Assembly: GCA_964390545.1 (NCBI GenBank)
Contig: CAYMJV010000118.1
Coordinates: forward strand, 1-5,675
Reading direction: 5' to 3'
DNA from: CAYMJV01 sp964390545
GTDB taxonomy: Bacteria > Desulfobacterota > BSN033 > UBA1163
Length of the DNA stretch: 5,675 nucleotides
Of the stretch, positions 1 through 5,675 are shown piece by piece. The notes below the pieces were generated by a model. That model worked only from the letters and a program-made list of their open reading frames with translations, was not told the origin of the DNA and did no database searches. The position numbers were made by a program, and so were the translations under genes. How positions within the stretch are numbered: the first letter of the stretch is position 1; every line of letters begins with the position of its first letter.

Positions 1-195
1 ATTTTCCGTCTCTTGTTTTCGAAGAGATTGTTTTCAAGGGTGGTCACTTCGGCCTGTAATTTCTTATCCTCCCCATCCTTCATTCAGAGGCCCCGGCCCC
101 ATGCCGGTGTCGAGAAAATAGAAGAGCAGTCCCATCAAACTTGACATGTCAAACTCTTTTGTGGATGACACCTTAGCTTCCTCGCAGAAATTCAT
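1..195 (-). other. Two short overlapping minus-strand reading frames, possible small gene or gene remnant
   Basis: Reading the minus strand, an ATG at 195-193 opens a 43-codon frame that stops with TAA at 66-64. Its product begins MNFCEEAK, has a hydrophobic patch (LMGLLFYFLD, residues 20-29) and ends in a Gly/Pro-rich tail. A second frame begins with ATG at 83-81, overlaps the first by 20 bp, and is still open at the left edge after 27 codons. It is charged, with a coiled-coil-like run of Leu and Glu (LQAEVTTLENNLFENK). Neither has a clear Shine-Dalgarno sequence, and I recognise no family. A single frameshift would join them, so they could be a decayed or frameshifted gene, two overlapping small genes, or chance open frames. 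Confidence 0.2.
141..170. promoter_or_regulatory. Candidate operator: 12-bp palindrome plus an extra half-site
   Basis: TTGACATGTCAA at 141-152 is a perfect 12-bp palindrome made of TGACA and TGTCA back to back. A further TGACA lies at 166-170. The same half-sites recur at 279-293, 385-389 and 453-457, which is why the site is noted. No particular regulator is implied. It also overlaps a doubtful minus-strand reading frame. Confidence 0.25.
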
Positions 196-210
196 AATTT
201 TATGAATGTC
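187..210. repeat. 24-bp AT-rich inverted repeat
   Basis: The arms 187-197 and 200-210 are complementary at 10 of 11 positions around a 2-nt centre (TT). The inner 8-bp arms, ATTCATAA and TTATGAAT, match perfectly. The single mismatch is A189 against G208. The length and symmetry fit a dimeric repressor operator. The 2-nt centre is too tight for an RNA hairpin and no T-run follows, so it is not an intrinsic terminator. It also covers the start of the doubtful minus-strand frame at 195. Confidence 0.35.
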
Positions 211-278
211 CCTATTCTATTCTGCAAAAGAATTCAGTTTCCTACAGGGGAGCTTTTTTCTCTGAGGGTATCTTTTCT

Positions 279-293
279 TGACACATAATGTCA
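279..293. promoter_or_regulatory. Candidate operator: TGACA-N5-TGTCA inverted repeat
   Basis: TGACA at 279-283 and TGTCA at 289-293 form an inverted pair separated by CATAA. The left arm is part of TTGACA (278-283), a perfect -35 hexamer, but no good -10 box sits at the right distance. It shares both half-sites with the palindrome at 141-152, with a different spacing. This is a pattern observation only. Confidence 0.25.
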
Positions 294-470
294 TTTCGTG
301 GTATCTCCATTTCGCTTAATAATACTCGGCCATCGGAGTAATTTTTAAACTCCCCCAGAGGTAGCCTACAAATCATCGTCCATATGACATCAGATAACTG
401 GCAAATCCGTCGGCTTGAACACTCTTTATTCGCTTTCACACAAAGATGGAAATGTCAATGAACCCTTTTT

Positions 471-477
471 AAGAAGG
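471..477 (+). promoter_or_regulatory. Ribosome binding site deciding the start of the M24 gene
   Basis: AAGAAGG at 471-477 lies 7 nt before ATG 485, a normal distance, and only 1 nt before the in-frame TTG at 479, so ATG 485 is the better start. AACC at 461-464 can pair with GGTT at 476-479, with two further A-T pairs across a bulged C. This weak hairpin could partly hide the site. It is a minor structure, and its relevance is unproven. Confidence 0.55.
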
Positions 478-484
478 TTTGAAC

Positions 485-1633
485 ATGGTTGATGGCCAGA
501 TATCAGTTTCCATTGGAATGAAGTTTCGGCACGACCGAATGGCAGAGGCGTTGGAAAGAAGCCAATTCGATGCGCTCATAGCGGGATCACCCGAGAACGT
601 TCTGTACCTCTCCGGAGCCTATAACCCAATCAGAAAAATCATTCCTGAGAGACCTGCCATGGTTCTATGGCCAAGAGACAGCTTCCCAGTATTGATCGCT
701 GCGGCCATTGAAGAGGTGTTTCTCCGGGAACGGTCCACGATTTCGGACCTGAAGCTATATCAAGGTGCCACAGAAGCCGCTGTATCAGTACTCGCTGATG
801 CTCTTAAAAAGCGCCGGCTTTCGGCGACGAGGCTCGGTGTCGATTTGGATGGGGTATCTGCCCATTTCTTTCGTGAACTCATTCGAAGAGTGCCGGAGGC
901 TGAATTCGAGGACTGCTCGGGTTTGTTTTTAGAACTCCGTGCCATCAAGAGCGAGGAGGAAGCTCAAGCTCTGTGCCACGCTGCTCAGGCCACTGACCGT
1001 GCAGAGTGGAAAGCGCTCGATGCCTTCCAAACTGGCTGGACCGAGACGAAGCTCGGATTTCAACTTCGCCAGGCACTGCTGGGTGAAGGGGCTGATACGA
1101 TTGCTTTCCTGATACTTGGAGGCGGCGTTCGGGGTGTTGCTGCGCACGCACTCCCATCGGATACTCCTCTTGCGAACGGAGAACTCGTTCGATTTGATAT
1201 GGGAGGTTTTTTCGCAGGCTGGGCCTCCGATCTGGCCAAATCCGCCTGTGTCGGTGAACCCTCCCCTCGGCAAAGGCAGGTCTACCGGACGCTTCGGCAA
1301 ATTCTAAATGACCATATTGCTCGAATCCGCCCTGGAAAAACGGCAGGTGATCTTTTCGAGGCAGTCGTCTCCGACTTTCGACGTGCTAGCTTGAATTTCA
1401 GCGCGCCACATGTCGGCCATGGGATAGGGCTCAGCGTCCACGAATGGCCGATTCTATCTGCCGGAAATCCAACTGCTATCCGTTCTGGTATGGTTATTTG
1501 TGCAGAACTGATCTATGTTGAACAGGAACTCGAGCGCTACCACCTCGAGGAACTCGTATTCGTTCGAGATCGAGAGACTGAGGTCGTCTCTCGAAGCCGT
1601 CCCAAGCAGGAGGAGATTCCTACGATAGGATGA
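485..1633 (+). CDS. M24-family metallopeptidase (creatinase / Xaa-Pro dipeptidase type)
   Basis: A cytoplasmic hydrolase with the two-domain 'pita-bread' layout: an N-terminal creatinase-like domain (about residues 10-150) and a C-terminal M24 catalytic domain (about 160-365). It has 382 residues, normal for the family. Numbering from ATG 485, all five expected metal ligands are visible: D238 in RFDMGG, D249 in WASDLAK, H312 in GHGIGL, E341 in ICAELIYV, and E355 in HLEELVFV. The supporting histidines are H221 (AHALPSD) and H319 (SVHEWP). The site therefore looks intact for an enzyme with two metal ions. The usual Glu-Pro-Gly after the fourth ligand reads Glu-Leu-Ile here. There is no signal peptide. 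Family members include prolidases, Xaa-Pro aminopeptidases, creatinase and ectoine-type hydrolases, and motifs alone do not separate these. As the first gene of the TRAP cluster, it probably cleaves the imported compound or a derivative. The product after residue 365 is a short charged tail without recognised function. The alternative start is TTG 479, adding two residues. Confidence 0.9.
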   Translation: MVDGQISVSIGMKFRHDRMAEALERSQFDALIAGSPENVLYLSGAYNPIRKIIPERPAMVLWPRDSFPVLIAAAIEEVFLRERSTISDLKLYQGATEAAVSVLADALKKRRLSATRLGVDLDGVSAHFFRELIRRVPEAEFEDCSGLFLELRAIKSEEEAQALCHAAQATDRAEWKALDAFQTGWTETKLGFQLRQALLGEGADTIAFLILGGGVRGVAAHALPSDTPLANGELVRFDMGGFFAGWASDLAKSACVGEPSPRQRQVYRTLRQILNDHIARIRPGKTAGDLFEAVVSDFRRASLNFSAPHVGHGIGLSVHEWPILSAGNPTAIRSGMVICAELIYVEQELERYHLEELVFVRDRETEVVSRSRPKQEEIPTIG

Positions 1634-1645
1634 TCCCCTGATCAT
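1630..1645 (+). other. Small hairpin at the M24 stop codon, before the dctP-like gene
   Basis: ATGATC (1630-1635) and GATCAT (1640-1645) form a perfect 6-bp stem around a CCCT tetraloop. The stem includes the TGA stop of the M24 gene. No U-run follows, so it is not an intrinsic terminator. It lies just before the strong ribosome site of the binding-protein gene. There it could affect transcript processing or stability between the enzyme and transporter parts of the message. That role is inference. Confidence 0.35.
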
Positions 1646-1650
1646 GAGAA

Positions 1651-1656
1651 AGGAGG
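1651..1656 (+). promoter_or_regulatory. Strong ribosome binding site of the TRAP binding-protein gene
   Basis: AGGAGG at 1651-1656, within AAAGGAGG (1649-1656), is a near-ideal Shine-Dalgarno sequence. It is 3 nt from ATG 1660 and 6 nt from the adjacent ATG 1663, which favours the second. It is the best ribosome site among the gene starts in the window, in keeping with binding proteins being made in excess over their membrane partners. Confidence 0.7.
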
Positions 1657-1662
1657 ACAATG

Positions 1663-2676
1663 ATGAAAATTGCAAGTCGTTTAGGTTTGGCTGGAGTGGT
1701 CGTTCTCACTTTAGTTGTTGCAATGCCTGTGGTTGCAGCGGAAAGCAGCAAGAAAATCAGTCTTGGACTAAGCTACCAGGCCGCGCCCTCCCCAAGTGAC
1801 CCATGGCACCATATGGGTCTCAAATGGCAGTCATTGCTGAAAGAGAAAACCGGCGGAAGAATCGAACTTCAACTCTTTGGGGGCGGGCAGCTCAGCGGTG
1901 GCAACCAGCAGAAAGAGATCGAACTCGTTCAATCCGGAGTCATTCAAGTTTCGATACTACCCACCGTTACCCTTAGCGTCATAGACCCGCGATTCCTCAT
2001 CGTTGGACTACCGTGGATTGTCCCTACAAAGGCAGCCGCTGACAAGTTGATGGATGGGCCAATCGCTCAAGAGACCATGACCTGGCTTAGGGCCAAGCAG
2101 TTGGAGCCGATTGCTGTTGCCTCAAACGGTTTTCGCCAGCTTGCGAATCGGAAGCACCGGGTGGCGAAACCAGAGGATCTGCAGGGTTTGAAGTTGCGAG
2201 TCCCAGGCAGCAAGATGCTGGTGGAGGCGTGGAAAGCGCTGGGAGCGCAGCCAGTGGTGGTCAATTTCGCAGAGCTTTACACGGCACTTCAACAGGGAAC
2301 GGTCGATGCAGAAGAGTTGCCATGGGTATATAAATTTAGCACTAAATTCTACGAGGTGGAAAAATACGGGACGGAACTCAACTACTCTTTTGACCTCATC
2401 TACATTCTTTTCAACCCGGCATTGTGGCGCAGCTTCTCGCCTGAGGATCAGGAGATTCTTCGCTCAACAGCGCAACAGGGCGCAAAGGATGAACGCGAAT
2501 TCCTTGAAAAGTCCAACCAAGAAGTCATCGGAAAGCTTAAGGCCAACGGCATGGAGATCGTGATCCTCACTCCGGAACAGCTGGCCGCCTTCCAGGCGAA
2601 GATGCCACCTGTTTATACACAATTCGCACCGACTATTGGTCAGGAACTAATCGATCGATTCCGTAAGGGGCTGTAA
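1663..2676 (+). CDS. TRAP transporter solute-binding protein, DctP family
   Basis: A periplasmic receptor that captures the substrate and delivers it to the DctQ/DctM membrane pair. It has 337 residues from ATG 1663 (338 from ATG 1660), typical for DctP proteins. A Sec signal peptide is clear: basic start (MKIASR), hydrophobic core at about 8-20, and cleavage expected after VAA at 24-26, leaving a mature protein of about 311 residues. Family features follow: GGRIELQLFGGGQLSG at about 64-79, the GFRQLANRKHRV segment at about 156-167, and LKLRVPGSKM, whose Arg179 corresponds to the arginine that in studied DctP proteins pairs with the substrate carboxylate. Then comes NFAELYTALQQGTVDAEELP at 201-220. 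The last part usually reads close to VDGQENP. Here Gly and Gln/Asn are replaced, which may reflect a different ligand. It has one base of overlap with the next gene (TAATG), suggesting translational coupling. A carboxylate-bearing ligand is likely, but its identity is unknown. Confidence 0.93.
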   Translation: MKIASRLGLAGVVVLTLVVAMPVVAAESSKKISLGLSYQAAPSPSDPWHHMGLKWQSLLKEKTGGRIELQLFGGGQLSGGNQQKEIELVQSGVIQVSILPTVTLSVIDPRFLIVGLPWIVPTKAAADKLMDGPIAQETMTWLRAKQLEPIAVASNGFRQLANRKHRVAKPEDLQGLKLRVPGSKMLVEAWKALGAQPVVVNFAELYTALQQGTVDAEELPWVYKFSTKFYEVEKYGTELNYSFDLIYILFNPALWRSFSPEDQEILRSTAQQGAKDEREFLEKSNQEVIGKLKANGMEIVILTPEQLAAFQAKMPPVYTQFAPTIGQELIDRFRKGL

Positions 2677-3137
2677 TGGAGGCAAATCGGCGTTTGAGCT
2701 TAGAGGAGTACGTGCTGGCGATTCTCCTCATGCTGATGGTCGCGCTTAATTTTACAGGGATAGTCTGTCGATATTGGCTCCACCTCTCGTTGTCTTGGAT
2801 CGAGGAAATCCAGCTAGGACTCTTCGTATGGGTCGTCTTCCTTGCTGCAGGCCTCACCATTATACGCAACATCCACCTGGGTTTCTCAGCTCTTGTGGAT
2901 CGACTCCCCTCTCGCCTCCAAATGGCTTTCCAGGTTGCTGGGCGTTTGTTTTTTCTGTTCTTCTTTGCCTTGCTCGCCTGGTTTGGATCACGTATGGTGC
3001 TGAATGAGATCATCAGCGACCAGCGAACACCAGCTTTAGGATGGCCGGAATGGATGATCGGCGCTGCCGTCCCTGTTGGGGCGGTAGTCGCCGTGGTTCG
3101 GATTGTCCATTGGTTTGTCCACCGGGGGAGGGCATAG
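2676..3137 (+). CDS. TRAP transporter small membrane subunit, DctQ family
   Basis: The small inner-membrane partner that, with the DctM subunit, forms the ion-driven TRAP importer. It has 153 residues with four hydrophobic segments at about 11-31, 46-63, 87-107 and 127-147, the standard DctQ topology. The family signature is clear: an RYW stretch at the end of the first helix (32-34), then SWIEEIQLGLFVWVVFLAAG (40-59), which contains the conserved Trp-x-Glu-Glu element and the second helix, followed by a conserved His (H67) in NIHLGF. The ATG shares its A with the TAA stop of the upstream gene, and the TAG stop abuts the ATG of the next, so all three TRAP genes should be co-translated. A weak AAGGGG (2665-2670) precedes the start. 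Confidence 0.93.
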   Translation: MEANRRLSLEEYVLAILLMLMVALNFTGIVCRYWLHLSLSWIEEIQLGLFVWVVFLAAGLTIIRNIHLGFSALVDRLPSRLQMAFQVAGRLFFLFFFALLAWFGSRMVLNEIISDQRTPALGWPEWMIGAAVPVGAVVAVVRIVHWFVHRGRA

Positions 3138-4421
3138 ATGGAGACCATTTTTCTCTTCGGACTGGCCCTCCTCTTTCTTGCCTTTAATATCCCGATCGCG
3201 GTTGCCTTAGGGGTAGCTGCGATCACGACGGTCTGGGCATTTGGAATCGTCCCTCTCGATCTGGTCCCAAGCCTCGCATACGCAACGGTTTCAAAATTTA
3301 CGATATTGGCAGTCCCCTACTTCATTGCTGCAGGCTATCTCATGGAACGCTCAGGGATTGCTGCTCGCCTCATCCGGATGGCAGGGCTGTTAGTAGGAGG
3401 TCTGCCCGGAGGCTTGGCTTATGTGACGATTGTCGTCTCCATTTTTCTCGGGGGAATCTCCGGCTCTGGGACCGCTGACACTGCAGCCTTAGGCGCAATC
3501 CTTATCCCTGCCATGGCCATTGCCCGATATCCCAAGGAGTTTGCAGCAGCATTGATCGCATGTGGGGGAAGCATTGGCATTATTATCCCTCCGAGTATTA
3601 TATACGTGCTATATGGTAGCATTACCGGGGCCTCCATTGGAAAGCTCTTCATCGCTGGAATTATACCGGGAATTTTGATCGGGCTTGCTTTGGCAATCCC
3701 AAGCTATCTCAGCACCCGTCACATCAAGAGCCCTGGATGGCAACGGGGCTCACTGAGTGAATTACTGACCGCAACGCGCGATGCATCGTGGGGTCTGATT
3801 GCTCCTATCATCATTCTCGGCGGTATCTACGGAGGCATTTTCACGCCAACGGAAGCAGCGGGTTTTGTAGTTGTTTATGCCCTGGTGGTTGGCACGGTCA
3901 TTTACCGGGATCTACCCCTGCGAACCCTTCCACGCTTCTTCGCTGACAGTGCTCTCATCACGAGTATGGCACTTGTCATTGTGATTGGTGCCAGTCTCTT
4001 CTCCTGGGTCATCACTCGTCTCGGAGTCTCAGCGGAGATCATCCGTGCCGTCACAGCCTGGTCCTCAGATCCAATGGTCATCATTTTCATCATAAATGGA
4101 ATTTTGTTAATCGCCGGCATGTTTCTTGATGCTGTTTCGATCACCTTTATATTCGTTCCCCTCTTTCTGCCTCTGCTCCAGACGTTTCACATCGACCTGA
4201 TCTGGTTTGGCATCTTGTTCACGGTCAACATGGCCATCGGCCAAGTCACACCCCCTGTCGGCATAAACCTATACATCGCAACGGGTATCGCAGAAGTTCG
4301 TTTCACAGGGGCCGCCCGGGCAGCGGTGCCGATGCTTATAGGGGAAACCGTCGTATTAGTATTGTTGATCCTTTTCCCAGAGCTCTCACTCTGGTTACCA
4401 AATGTCATAGGGATGCGTTAG
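3138..4421 (+). CDS. TRAP transporter large membrane subunit, DctM family
   Basis: The transport subunit of the TRAP system, a member of the ion transporter superfamily, thought to move the substrate together with sodium ions. Its 427 residues match the usual DctM length, and the chain is almost continuously hydrophobic, with about a dozen membrane segments. Recognised motifs: VPYFIAAGYLMERSGIA (59-75), GGLPGGLAYV (87-96), SIFLGGISGSGTADTAALGA (101-120) with ILIPAM following, GGSIGIIIPPSI (143-154), GGIYGGIFTPTEAA (228-241), GMFLDAVS (327-334) and NMAIGQVTPPVGINLYI (364-380). The two Pro-rich re-entrant regions, IIPPS and VTPPVG, are the ones linked to ion and substrate sites in structural work on this family. 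The gene starts directly after the DctQ stop, with GGGGGAGG (3124-3131) as ribosome site. No defects are seen. DctQ and DctM are separate, not fused. Confidence 0.95.
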   Translation: METIFLFGLALLFLAFNIPIAVALGVAAITTVWAFGIVPLDLVPSLAYATVSKFTILAVPYFIAAGYLMERSGIAARLIRMAGLLVGGLPGGLAYVTIVVSIFLGGISGSGTADTAALGAILIPAMAIARYPKEFAAALIACGGSIGIIIPPSIIYVLYGSITGASIGKLFIAGIIPGILIGLALAIPSYLSTRHIKSPGWQRGSLSELLTATRDASWGLIAPIIILGGIYGGIFTPTEAAGFVVVYALVVGTVIYRDLPLRTLPRFFADSALITSMALVIVIGASLFSWVITRLGVSAEIIRAVTAWSSDPMVIIFIINGILLIAGMFLDAVSITFIFVPLFLPLLQTFHIDLIWFGILFTVNMAIGQVTPPVGINLYIATGIAEVRFTGAARAAVPMLIGETVVLVLLILFPELSLWLPNVIGMR

Positions 4422-4436
4422 TCGGGGGTATGCGCG

Positions 4437-5603
4437 ATGTTGAAATATGTCCAGTGTGGAATGCTTTTGGACGGAAGGAAAGAAGAACCCGCCTACAAGG
4501 TAACTCTTGTCGTCGAGGGAGAACGGGTGCGCGAAGTCGAGCCGGGCTGGCAAGGATCCGACAATAAGCCGGACACGGAGGTGGTTGATTTTAGAAACTT
4601 TTCAATCCTACCAGGCCTTATCGATGGGCACGACCACCTTGACATTGACATGGGAGACGGCGAACCCGAAGCCATGCAGGATCCTCAATGGCGCGCCATC
4701 AAGGGCATCAAGAACGCGCGGGCAATGCTGGCTTCTGGTATTACAACCCTGCGGAGCGCCGGAGAGAAGCACTACCTTGGCCATCATCTCCGTCGGGCGA
4801 TCGGGACAGGTTGGGTCCCAGGTCCCCGATTAATTCTCTCAGGCCTTCCGATTTGCTCCACCGGCGGGCATGGCTGGTTTCTGGGAATAGAAGCCGATGG
4901 GCCGGAAGCGGTTCGAACCGCTGTGCGAAAAAATCTTAAGACCGGGGTGGATATGATAAAGATGATCATCACCGGTGGAGTTACTACTCCCGGCGGCACA
5001 TTGGTTCGCACATGTTTTACGGAGTCGGAGATCCGAGCCGCTGTCGAAGAAGCGCATCTGGCAGGTCGGCGCATAGGTGTCCATTGTTACGGGGGACCAG
5101 CAGCTACCTGGGCGATCGAGGCAGGGGTCGATATCATTGAACACGGTACGTTTCTTACTGACGAACAACTCGACGGTATGGTTCGTCATGAAACTTTTCT
5201 GGCTTCAACAACGAGTGTGATGCGTGCAGCAGCAGAGGCCCCGCATGTCGTACCCTTCATGCGCAAACGCTTCAGACAGGTAAGCGAGGAGTATGTGGAT
5301 CTTATTCGCAGGGCAAAGTCACGGAAGATTACACTTGCAGTGGGCTGCGATACCCACCATGCTTCCATCGTTGAAGAGATTGAAACCTTGATCGAAGCGG
5401 GCTACAGTCCAATTGAAGGAATCAAAGCTGCAACATTAGTGGGAGCCCAACTTTGTGGTAAGGAGAATGAGCTAGGTACTTTGGAACCTGGGAAGCTCGC
5501 CGACTTCATCGCTGTTGAGGGTAATCCTCTCCAGGCCCCAGCCATCACACTGCGTAAGATAAAGGCTGTATTCAAAGGAGGTGTGCGGCAGGACATCTCA
5601 TGA
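4437..5603 (+). CDS. Metal-dependent amidohydrolase (imidazolonepropionase-related / prolidase-like group)
   Basis: A cytoplasmic TIM-barrel hydrolase with 388 residues, normal for the family. The small beta-sandwich domain is formed by residues 1-58 and about 350-388 (GTLEPGKLADFIAVEGNP). The full binuclear metal set is visible: H65 and H67 in GHDH, K175 in MIKMIITGG (expected to be carboxylated), H216 in GVHCYG, H236 in IIEHGT, and D305 in GCDTHH, the catalytic Asp. STGGHG at 141-146 and the K175 motif point to the subgroup with characterised Xaa-Pro and Xaa-Lys/Arg dipeptidases and imidazolonepropionase relatives. A peptide- or amide-type C-N bond is thus the likely target. Residue 304 is Cys where Thr is common. 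It has no signal peptide. The start ATG lies 7 nt after GGGGGT (4424-4429), and the gap to the DctM gene is only 15 nt, so it belongs to the TRAP operon and probably degrades the imported solute. Exact substrate unknown. Confidence 0.9.
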   Translation: MLKYVQCGMLLDGRKEEPAYKVTLVVEGERVREVEPGWQGSDNKPDTEVVDFRNFSILPGLIDGHDHLDIDMGDGEPEAMQDPQWRAIKGIKNARAMLASGITTLRSAGEKHYLGHHLRRAIGTGWVPGPRLILSGLPICSTGGHGWFLGIEADGPEAVRTAVRKNLKTGVDMIKMIITGGVTTPGGTLVRTCFTESEIRAAVEEAHLAGRRIGVHCYGGPAATWAIEAGVDIIEHGTFLTDEQLDGMVRHETFLASTTSVMRAAAEAPHVVPFMRKRFRQVSEEYVDLIRRAKSRKITLAVGCDTHHASIVEEIETLIEAGYSPIEGIKAATLVGAQLCGKENELGTLEPGKLADFIAVEGNPLQAPAITLRKIKAVFKGGVRQDIS

Positions 5604-5675
5604 ACCTTCCGACCTTCCGACCCTCCCTACCGGCAGGATGGAAATTCAAGAAATAATAAACTCAAGAGGAAAAAA
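5604..5675 (+). other. Right-edge region, probably leading into another gene
   Basis: No complete gene fits here. AAGAGGA (5664-5670) followed by an A-run at the window end resembles a ribosome binding site, so a gene may start just beyond the edge. Another possibility is an ATG at 5638-5640 whose frame is open to the end (MEIQEIINSRGK), although the purine AGG touches it with no spacing. An 18-codon frame starting at 5600 overlaps the amidohydrolase stop by ATGA and ends at 5656. The absence of a terminator suggests the operon continues. Confidence 0.4.
5605..5620 (+). repeat. Two tandem copies of an 8-bp unit
   Basis: CCTTCCGA occurs twice in direct succession (5605-5612 and 5613-5620), followed by a degenerate third unit, CCCTCCCT (5621-5628). 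This pyrimidine-rich block sits immediately after the amidohydrolase stop. No stable hairpin with a T-run is present, so it does not look like an intrinsic terminator. Confidence 0.5.

Larger units (their letters stand above)
1..484. other. AT-rich upstream region without a recognised gene
   Basis: This stretch precedes the first gene of the cluster and is clearly richer in A and T than the genes downstream. I recognise no protein family, tRNA or rRNA in either strand. It contains seven copies of the pentamer TGACA or its complement TGTCA, a 24-bp near-perfect inverted repeat at 187-210, and several short minus-strand reading frames with weak support. No sigma-70 promoter with both good boxes was found. 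The best -35-like hexamers are TTGACA at 141-146 and 278-283, but neither has a convincing -10 box 16-18 nt downstream. The promoter of the cluster presumably lies here, but I could not place it. Confidence 0.7.

Noticed and set aside
278..307. Sigma-70 promoter using TTGACA at 278-283
   Set aside because: The -35 hexamer is perfect, but the only sequences at 17-18 nt spacing (GTATCT, TATCTC) are poor -10 boxes, and the resulting leader would be about 170 nt.
242..439. 65-codon minus-strand reading frame starting with GTG at 439
   Set aside because: It has a GTG start without a ribosome binding site, no recognisable family or domain, and an AT-rich irregular composition. It is of a length that can arise by chance. 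It contains the TGACA sites that look regulatory. It is worth a database search but is not supported as a gene.
415..443. Promoter using TTGAAC at 415-420 close to the M24 gene
   Set aside because: The hexamers 16-17 nt downstream (CACACA, ACACAA) do not resemble a -10 box.
929..1300. Minus-strand reading frame of 123 codons inside the M24 gene
   Set aside because: It lies opposite a gene with five intact metal-ligand motifs, shows no family signature of its own, and is best explained as a shadow frame.
2633..3226. Minus-strand reading frame of 197 codons opposite the dctQ-like gene
   Set aside because: The plus strand encodes a clear DctQ protein with the right topology and tight junctions. 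The antisense product is a Lys/Arg/Thr-rich shadow of hydrophobic codons.
5621..5642. Intrinsic terminator after the amidohydrolase gene
   Set aside because: The only symmetry, around CCTACCGGCAGG, is short and imperfect, and no T-run follows it.

Overview
The window is bacterial DNA of moderate base composition. It carries one compact plus-strand gene cluster (485-5603) preceded by about 480 bp of visibly more AT-rich sequence. There are no RNA genes, insertion sequences, CRISPR arrays or phage genes. TRAP transporters with a separate DctP/DctQ/DctM set are typical of Proteobacteria and several uncultured soil, sediment and marine bacterial phyla. The sequence alone does not fix the taxon.

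Layout: 1-484 is an upstream region without a recognisable gene. It holds a cluster of TGACA/TGTCA half-sites, a 24-bp near-perfect inverted repeat, and short unrecognised minus-strand reading frames, one of which runs off the left edge. Five plus-strand genes follow: (1) an M24-family metallopeptidase of the creatinase/Xaa-Pro dipeptidase type, 485-1633; (2) a periplasmic TRAP solute-binding protein (DctP type), 1663-2676; (3) the TRAP small membrane subunit (DctQ type), 2676-3137; (4) the TRAP large membrane subunit (DctM type), 3138-4421; (5) a metal-dependent amidohydrolase of the imidazolonepropionase-related/prolidase-like group, 4437-5603. The last 72 bp hold no complete gene but end in a Shine-Dalgarno-like purine tract, so another gene may begin just beyond the right edge.

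The five genes look like one transcription unit. The gaps are 29, -1, 0 and 15 nt, and all run in the same direction. Inferred function: the binding protein captures an anionic solute in the periplasm, the DctQ/DctM pair imports it using an ion gradient, and two cytoplasmic metallohydrolases break it down. The M24 and amidohydrolase families both include enzymes that cleave dipeptides or other C-N bonds, often next to proline, or small amidino/amide compounds. A dipeptide, an N-acylated or amidated amino acid, or a creatine-like compound is therefore a more natural guess for the substrate than a simple C4-dicarboxylate. The exact substrate cannot be read from the sequence. No transcriptional regulator is encoded in the window.
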